From NCBI RefSeq assembly GCF_004664715.2, contig NC_051084.1, forward strand, positions 56,477,334 through 56,541,333: a stretch of 64,000 nt of DNA, given 5' to 3'. Made by a program: the position numbers and the translations under genes. The notes beneath the pieces were generated by a model, which did no database searches, was not told the DNA's origin, and saw only the letters and a list, made by a program, of their open reading frames with translations. This DNA is from Peromyscus leucopus. Taxonomy: Eukaryota > Chordata > Mammalia > Rodentia > Cricetidae. Position 1 is the stretch's first letter; each line of letters opens with the position of its first letter. Below are positions 57,351-64,000 of the stretch, one piece after another.

Positions 57351-57604
57351 TCAACTCCAATTTTAAAAAATTCTTGCAGCAATGCTCTGGGAAGGCAGGG
57401 GCCACATAAATCTGCATTCTGCTCCATGTCCTCATCTCTACTCCCATTGCACTATAAAATAGTAGCAACTTCAATGTATTTGGGCTCCTTAACAGCTGAC
57501 ATTCTTGCACTCTGTGCCACTTGGAACTGGCTCCTGGCATCTCACACTGGCATGCACAGTCTCCACTGTTTCTAGGTTCAGAGAAGCAAATGAATATTGC
57601 AAAG

Positions 57605-57825
57605 TTGTTACGAACACAGATTCCAGTGCCAGATTGCTAGGACTCAAACCTTGATTCTGACAATTACTAGATGTGTCTGACTTTGGGTGGAATATATAGC
57701 TCCTTCATGCCTCAGTTCCCTTACCTGTAAAATTAGACTGATAGTACTTAATAGATAGTATTGCCCTGGGAATGACATCACACTGTGGTGCTTATTAAGT
57801 ACTTAGCTAGCACATGCTTTTTTAT
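57605..57825 (+). mobile_element. MIR SINE
   Basis: Long MIR match: 'acagattccagtgccagattgctaggactcaaacc', 'acaattactagatgtgtctgactttggg', 'catgcctcagttcccttacctgtaaaattagactgatagtactta', 'ttaagtacttagctagcacatgc'. The order tRNA-related part, core, LINE-like 3' end is complete. Confidence 0.78.
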
Positions 57826-57829
57826 GCTT

Positions 57830-60525
57830 CAGTCAATTGCTAAAGCTAAATTAATTTATAGATACCTACTCATATTTTTAGGTGTCTTGTTTATTCTAGA
57901 AACCAATCTATTTCAAAAATAAAGGATATATCCTACTATGGAAAGCAATAACAGCAGAAATTTTTGAAATATATAAGTATTCAATGTATCTTTTCATAAG
58001 TACTATAACCACTGATTCTTACATTTAAATTATTTTAACTTCACAGGCACAATTGAAACTTCAGGTCAAATATATTACATCTGTATTTATTAAAGAACTA
58101 AGTATAGTGATAACATTTTTATTTCTCTATGTACAGTTTATAAAACTTGATCACAATAACTGACATTAATACTATTTCCTTGAAAATGCTTTTAAGTGTG
58201 GACCATGTACCATAGAACTATATTAAAGTGGCACAGATGGGTTTCAGGAGTTCCTGACCCTTGGATGAACAGTGAATTACAGAAGGCCAAGTGCATTTGA
58301 CATTCTCTGAAACATTCATCATCATTCCAATAAAGAAAAAAGGTCAGAGTGATCAACTCAGAAGCCCCTTATCTTCATCTAGTCTTGATGTCTATAATTG
58401 TAATACCTGCCACACTAGAGCTGGCTTTGCCAGTTCAAGGATATAGATGATATTTCTTCAAGTTCTATATTATTAAGCCACTCTTAGAAGCAGGGATTTT
58501 AAAAGTAAAGTGTTGGAGCGTTTTCATGGCTATTATAATGGCATACTTTTCTCCACCTGAAACTGGAAACAAACTTTAAGATTAGACTTCGGATATGTTT
58601 TTCCCAAAATGTATTATGATCCAAAGATTTCTTTAGGTGGTCAGTAAGGCCATACCAGAAAAATATTCTAAATCTATTATATTAGCTACAGCTCTAAGCA
58701 AGTAAAAGTAGGTACAGCCAAAGTAGCTTAGTCAATATTAATTAACCCTCCTAGACTTCATACAGAAGTCTATGGCAGAAGCTTAGAGAAAGAAAAAAAA
58801 AAGCCTCCATGAAATAGCAGCTTTGCATTGATAACATTGTCTTTGAAACTACTGTAATTCATAGAAGGTAGAGAGAGACATTTAGATGTCTTGCAAAATG
58901 TCTGAATCTTATTTTAAAACCATGACTTCTAGTGTTAGACCATCACTGAAATAGCATTCAGTTTTTCCCAGCTTTAGGAGGTTTGAAACTCCATAAACAA
59001 ATGCCTTAGGCATCAGCAAAATCATGGAATGTGGGGAAGGCACAGGATGGGATTACCAGTCTGCAGGGTGAAGAGCTGTGCACACTGAAACCTTAGTGAC
59101 TCACTGCAGTTCAGGTTTTGTTATATGCACCAATGTTTTTAGTGCACAGATTACTTTCTGATAAGCTACAACCAAGTTTACACTTGTTTGCCTGTTCAAT
59201 GTCAAAGGCAAGGGATTTTCCCTGTGTCTTTCCCCATCTTTTGGATCAAAAGCAGAGTTGTTAATGTTTCAGTCTGTTCAGATTTTAACTTACTGTTAAG
59301 GAAAGAAGGCTTATTCCCAAATTCCTTGCCTGTGCAACTCAAAATGTTAGACCAATACTATAAAGTTGTCATTGTCCAGTCCCAAAAGATGAATGCACTT
59401 ACCTATATTTGAAGAAATCTTCAGCATGTTAATTGTGCATTATAAACCTGGTTTGGGATAAAATAATTTTTGAAAATACTGAAATTAAAAGAATTAAATA
59501 TCCTCATGAATTTAGCTTTTCTTAAAAATCTTTCTTACCATCCTCAACATTTCACATCCATTTGTATGGTTTTCAAAACACCTTCAATTTTTAGATAATT
59601 TTAAAACTATAAAGTCAATTGGACAAATTTATAGTCAATGCTATTAGTTGTTAAAGTTTAACCCCCAGAGCAACCACTTCAGCATCAACATCTGTAGTGA
59701 TCTACTGAGAAATATAGATTCGGGATCTACCCCAGACTGTTGAGTGAGATACTCTGGGGCACTGTCCAGGGGTCTTTGCTTTACCATATTGTTGCTGATG
59801 CAGGAGCCTGCTTAGATGTGAGGCCCATTGTTTTTCAATGCATCCTTCCATCCAGGGTAGATTTTTACTGTAAGGAATATATTGAAAGAGTGAGAAGATT
59901 AAAACTGGGAACTGTATATTTAGTAATATTGGAAACACAATTTCTCCCTGTGGAGATTTAAATGTCTAGTCAGAGTAATTGAAGAGACACGAACAATGTT
60001 TTAACAGCTCTCAAAGACTTAACTGAAGACATTGACCTTAAAATCAAAGGTGTTTAATTGATAGAAAAAAATATAGATATTTCACTCTGCTCCAGGCTGT
60101 CATGCTTATAATTAACAGCCTAAGAGACTTCCTTTCAAATGAACATCCAATAAGTGAATGTTGTAAATGTTAACAACAGTTCTGAAGTAATTTGTCAGTT
60201 TCCATACATGGGCAGAGTGAAACTTTATGTGACCATTTAAGCCACTGCAAATGAATGGTGGGTACTTGACAACTCAGGTGTGCTAGTATACAAAATTGAA
60301 TTTTCAGTATGATGGTGTGATAGAGCTTTATAATTATTAGTAGTTATTTAACTACTTTTAGTAAATTATTAGTAAAATGTAGCAATCCTGGTCGGGAGGT
60401 ATTTGTTCCTACATGAAAGAATGTAATGGATAAAGGACATTATCTTATTTTTGTAACCCCAAAACAAAATGGACAACTTACTGGCATTAAATTTTTATGT
60501 CAAAAAAATAGAGTTTCCAAAGTTG
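57830..60525. other. repeat-poor region, no gene recognised
   Basis: About 2.7 kb without a recognisable transposon, one of the longest such stretches here. Frames at 59188-59412 and 59702-59961 have no recognised domain. 59640-60250 has fewer homopolymer runs than its surroundings (see findings). Confidence 0.45.
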
Positions 60526-60529
60526 AGGA

Positions 60530-60596
60530 CAATACAGTGTGCACAGTGCCTGCTCCACAAGTATGACAACCTGAGTTCAGCTCTCCAGAACCCACA
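60530..60596 (+). mobile_element. B4-like SINE, left part
   Basis: 'cagtgtgcacagtgcctgctccacaagtatgacaacctgagttcagctctccagaaccc' is the tRNA-derived head of a B4/ID-B1-type SINE (GCACAAGCATGAGGACCTGAGTTCGGATCCCCAGAACCC). It is interrupted by a solo LTR and resumes at 61123. Confidence 0.72.
60591..60596. repeat. target-site duplication CCCACA (left)
   Basis: Identical to 61123-61128. Confidence 0.85.
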
Positions 60597-61122
60597 TGTG
60601 GTGGTATTGTGTTCCCCAAAATATTGTGTACTCTAATAAATTTATCTGGGGTCAGAGAACAGACAGCCACTAGATACAAAGGCTAGAAAATGGTGGCACT
60701 CACACCTTTAATCCTAGCATTCCAGAGATAGAAATCCCTCTGGATCTCTGTGAGTTCAAGGCCACATTGGAAATAGCCAAGCATGGTGACACACACCTTT
60801 AATCCCAGAAAACCAGGCTTTAATCCCAGGGAGTAGTGGTAGAAAGCAGAAAGATATATAAGGTGTGAGGACCAGAAACTAGAAGTTTTTGGCTGCTTAA
60901 GCATGTGGCTGGTTAAGCTTCAGGCTTTCCAGCAGCAGTTCAGCTGAGAGCCATTGGGATGAGGACACAGAAGCTTCCAGTCTGAGGAAACAAGACTAGC
61001 TAAGGAATTGGCAAGGTGAGATAGCTGTGGCTTGTTCTGTCTCTCTGATCTACCAGCATTGACCCCAATAACTGGCCTCGGGTTTGATTTTATTAATAAG
61101 AACTTTTAAGATTCCTGCTACA
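60597..61122 (+). mobile_element. solo LTR, ERV2/ERVK-like
   Basis: A 526-bp element beginning TGTGGTGGTATTGTG and ending TGCTACA, with canonical TG...CA ends and the exact 6-bp duplication CCCACA. A TATA-like tatataagg is at about 60855. A polyadenylation-type attaataag lies near the end. Two B1-like stretches are embedded (60690-60770 'cacacctttaatcctagcattcc', 'tggatctctgtgagttcaaggcc'; 60778-60830 'acacacctttaatccc'). Related to the LTRs at 10324 and 36199. No internal viral sequence is present. The minus frame at 60683 is spurious. Confidence 0.9.
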
Positions 61123-61330
61123 CCCACAGGTCTGTGAACCCATGTGGCAATCACATCTTTAACCCCAGAGTTTGGGGAGAGCAGAAGAGGGATGTTGAAA
61201 GTCATCAGCTGGTGAACCTAGGCAAAATGATGAGAAACAGGAGCAGGTAGAGATCCTGTCTCAAAAACTAAAGGTGGAAGTGAATGAGAGAAAAACACCA
61301 GACTTTGAATTCTGTCCTCTATATGCACAT
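61123..61330 (+). mobile_element. B4-like SINE, right part
   Basis: 'cccacaggtctgtgaacccatgtggcaatcacatctttaaccccagagtttgggg' and 'ggtagagatcctgtctcaaaaactaaaggtggaagtgaatgagagaaaaacacc' are the B1-derived half of B4. They continue from 60596. Confidence 0.72.
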
Positions 61331-61401
61331 ATACACATGTGCAACTAACAAGTACATATACCACATACAAATCCGCACTGAAACACGGTAACATAAACAT
61401 G

Positions 61402-61405
61402 CACA

Positions 61406-61473
<68 letters not shown>
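61402..61473. repeat. (CA)n microsatellite
   Basis: About 35 CA units with one 'acc' interruption at 61411, at the 3' end of a B4-like SINE. The longest TG/CA array here. The frames on both strands are artefacts. Confidence 0.97.
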
Positions 61474-61476
<3 letters not shown>

Positions 61477-61479
61477 ATT

Positions 61480-62160
61480 GGTATGTATAGTCTATTGGGC
61501 CTTTTAGGTAGGAGGAAATTTCACTGTAGTCAGGAAGATCATTCACATCAACAGCTTCATGTGCCCTGGTCTGTGTATTAAAGGTCTATATCTTTACCTT
61601 TCTCACAGGACCCTTTCCACTACACCTAACACTTGGAGAATTCATACCGAGGGTTATGAGTCACTCACTTTTATTAAAATATGAGAGTTTTGGATGACTT
61701 AACCCTAGTCTAAAGAAACCAAGACTGGTTTTGTAATGAACAGAGTACACAGTCAGCCATTGGCTCTGATGCACTGGCTGTTTGATCGGCAATGAAAGTG
61801 TAATACATTCTACCATGAAAACAGCTCTGCCATTCTCGTATTTTGCAGTGTTTTTCCTAAAGTTTAACACACACAATTCAAGCAGATTATGACAACATAA
61901 ATAATGGCTCTGTAGCGTTACGGAGCATATAAACACAGGAACTAAAAAGAAAACAACCTGACAGGTTTTTTTATTTTAATAATAAATCACTCTAGCTTTA
62001 GTATGGAAAGTGTATATAAGTAAGGGAAGATCTTACTATCCATTCTAATGTCTGCTGTTTACTACTACCAAGTATTCTAAACAAAGATCACATGTCCATA
62101 CTAGCATGTATGTTGGGTCCATTCTTGCTCAGAATTTGTTTGGGCATGAAGGAAATATTA
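61480..62160. other. no gene or recognised repeat
   Basis: Apparently unique. The 91-codon minus frame at 61661-61936 has no recognised domain. Confidence 0.42.
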
Positions 62161-62164
62161 CAAA

Positions 62165-62350
62165 GCCCCCAGCCTAGACAAAGTACAAAGTAAAGCTGAG
62201 AATGGGAGAAATGGCCCTCCTGAGGAAAGAGCCCCCAAATGGTTATCTAACACCAACTGATTATCCCTGACATCATATGCATACACACTGTATAATTAAC
62301 ATTATATGGACCAAGCTGATTATATTTATATAATTAAAAATATACATTTA
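62165..62350 (+). mobile_element. L1 3' UTR fragment
   Basis: 'gggagaaatggccctcctgaggaaagagcccccaaatggttatctaacaccaactgattatccctgacatcatatgcat' then 'ggaccaagctgattatatttatataa' match the Lx-like 3' UTR segment (GGTTGTCCAATACCAAGTGATCAGCCCTGAAAACATACAT..GACTGAGCAGGTTATATTTATA). Confidence 0.7.
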
Positions 62351-62644
62351 TACTGTTATTACTTATTATTATAGATTTATAGAATTAGGAATGACATACT
62401 TTCAAAAATTCTTCTTACTACCATATATTATTAGCTCATAAATTTAAATATACTGACATTTTCTTACATTATAATATTTTTAAAGGAAGGTTATTCCTTT
62501 CTTCTTTTATTTCTTCTCTCTTCCATTTCTTTTCCTTCTGATCCACTGAGTTTAAGCAGTTTGCTCACATGAGCATGGAATCACAGGTATGTATTATAGC
62601 ATGAACAACTTACCAATAAATACAGTGCCAAGGATCATGATTCC

Positions 62645-62990
62645 TGTTCCCTCAGTGTGGTGTTTTGAAAGTAATTGGCACATATAATTTTCTAGGAAGT
62701 GGCACTATTAGGAGGTATGGCTTTGTTGGACTGGGTATGGTCCTTTTGGAGGAAGTATGTTACTGTGGAGGGTGTGCTTTGAGGTTTCCTATGCCGAGGA
62801 TACCGCCCAGTGTATCAGTCAACTTCATGTTGCCTACAGAATGTAGACTCTCAGCTGCTACTCCAGCACCAGGTCTGCCTGCATGCCACCATACTCCCTG
62901 CCATGATGGTAATGGACTGAACCTCTGAAACTGTAAGTGAGCCATCTCAATTAAATGTTTTCATTTATAAGAGGTGCTGTGGTCATGATG
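62645..62990 (+). mobile_element. rodent interspersed repeat, LTR-like
   Basis: 'ggaagtggcactattaggaggtatggctttgttgg', 'ggaggaagtatgttactgtggagggtgtgctttgaggtttcctatgc', 'gactctcagctgctactccagcaccaggtctgcctgcatgcc', 'gatggtaatggactgaacctctgaaactgtaag', 'attaaatgttttcatttataagaggtgctgtggtcatgatgtctctttac'. I recognise a widespread rodent repeat with a promoter/poly(A)-like 3' end. I do not assign a family name. The frames on both strands (87 and 61 codons) are spurious. Confidence 0.72.
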
Positions 62991-62994
62991 TCTC

Positions 62995-64000
62995 TTTACA
63001 TCAGTGAAAAGCCAAACTTAGACACTCAGTAATCATTTACTGCCAATTACTTGTTGGGGAGGGATGAGGTCTGATGAATGCCTCATTTTTCTTTTTCTTC
63101 TAAACTCTATAAACCTATTTCTTTCCATAAAAAAGTAAAGACAATTCTACTAACTTGAGGAAGATCTTCCTGAGGACAGGAAGGAACACCACATAAAGAA
63201 CCAAAGTCAACATCTTGCACATAGTAAACACATAGTAAAAAGCTTTATGGCAGTAACAATATAAAATTTTCTAATTTTGACATACATGAAAAGTAAATGG
63301 TCAATAGTTAAACAAAAATGGGAATGAACACTCGTTTGATGGAGAAAAGGTGTTTATGTATGAGCATCAAGGAGAAAGACATCAATGTTTGTAAATGGTC
63401 ACTTTGGGTTTTTTGTTTGTTTGCTTGTTTGTTTTGTTTTTCTTTGTATGTTTTCTCTTTAAGGCAAAGAAATCTCAACTCTCAGCTTCCTTGATTCTTT
63501 GTCTCCTTAGGAGATTTCACCCATCTTGTGTTTTTACCAACCTTCTCTACACGAAAGCAATTCATGCTTCATTTCAAAATTTCATTTCGTTTAATTGTTC
63601 AAATCCAGGTCCATACATCTCAACCCCTACTGTATGGATCCTTGTGTTGCTTCAGTTTAGCAGATGCAATGAAGATCACTGAGAGGCATTTGAGTGTTGG
63701 GTATTTGAAAAAAAAATGACACTGTCTATAATCCATGGGACCAGATTTAAAGTTGGAAACCATCTTCACCTCCTCCTTGTGTGAAACCATCACACCCAAC
63801 TCCCAGAAGGCCTCTGTGTCCTGTCTATCATCTCCACAACCATCTCTACACAACAACAACCCTTGTCAGCATTATGTCCTCTTGCCTGTGTGTCAAAGAC
63901 TCTTTACTGACTCCATCTCCTTACTTTGCAGCTTTCTTTCTACTACACATAGCACTAGGTTTACTGAGGGTTATAGTTTATAGTCACTCACCAGCTTTTT
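62995..64000. other. no gene or recognised repeat
   Basis: Apparently unique sequence with a T/G-rich run at 63405-63450. Several overlapping 60-95-codon frames (63395-63983) lie on both strands in similar phase. None shows a domain or a coding-like start context. Confidence 0.4.

Noticed and set aside
10324..61122. Complete endogenous retrovirus
   Set aside because: The LTRs at 10324, 36199 and 60597 are solo, each with its own duplication; no gag, pol or env sequence was recognised between or beside them.
61218..61581. Frames with long Cys-Val or Thr-His runs
   Set aside because: Produced by the CA array.
62665..62945. Opposite-strand frames of 87 and 61 codons
   Set aside because: Both inside a widespread rodent repeat at 62645-62990.
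1..64000. A previously undescribed multi-gene system
   Set aside because: No host gene cluster, operon-like structure or conserved gene neighbourhood is visible. What I can support is transposon and simple-repeat structure.

Overview
The window looks like nuclear DNA from a rodent of the hamster/vole/deer-mouse group (Cricetidae). The B1 SINEs near 11983, 14978, 18028 and 52193 share a 3' half reading 'ccaggaaaggcgcaaagctac', which I know from cricetid B1 elements and not from mouse or rat. The base composition is AT-rich, and TG/CA arrays, L1 3' ends and B2/B3 SINEs are abundant. No bacterial, organelle or viral-genome organisation is seen.

I find no host protein-coding gene, exon, rRNA or tRNA gene that I can support. 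The longest open frames (60-156 codons) come from simple repeats, L1 remnants or chance. The window reads as intergenic or deep intronic sequence, and a very large intron cannot be excluded.

Layout. 0-10 kb: TG and TTCC arrays, a polypurine tract, ancient L1 and MIR fragments, a 94-bp L1 3' end and B1/B3-like SINEs. 10-20 kb: a solo LTR nested in an older repeat, a URR1 DNA transposon, three young B1s with clear target-site duplications (TSDs), a 15-bp tandem array, and a decayed 3-kb L1 (16.6-19.5 kb) interrupted by a B1. 20-26 kb: repeat-poor sequence, several short L1 3' ends and a MIR. 26.1-27.7 kb: an L1 inserted with a 5' inversion (twin priming) into the 3' UTR of an older L1, with a perfect 13-bp TSD. 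28-34 kb: mostly unique sequence with an LTR piece and paired L1 ends. 34-40 kb: L1 copies in both orientations, a 218-bp-period duplication, a second solo LTR and an L1 interrupted by another L1 and a B3. 40-48 kb: MaLR-like LTR fragments, a B1 nested in a B3, an ID-like element, a 34-bp triplication carrying AATAAA and a second URR1. 48-56 kb: a small inverted L1, an L1 ORF2 C-terminal remnant, a B1, and a B2/L1 composite. 56-64 kb: MIRs, a B3, a third solo LTR splitting a B4-like SINE, a long CA array and more rodent repeats.

No genes cooperate here. The informative content is the order of transposon insertions, which nested elements and TSDs make readable. I looked for an undescribed biological system and found none. 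The most distinctive observations are the twin-primed L1 nested in another L1, three solo LTRs with exact 6-bp TSDs and embedded B1-like segments, and the tandemly repeated poly(A)-signal unit.
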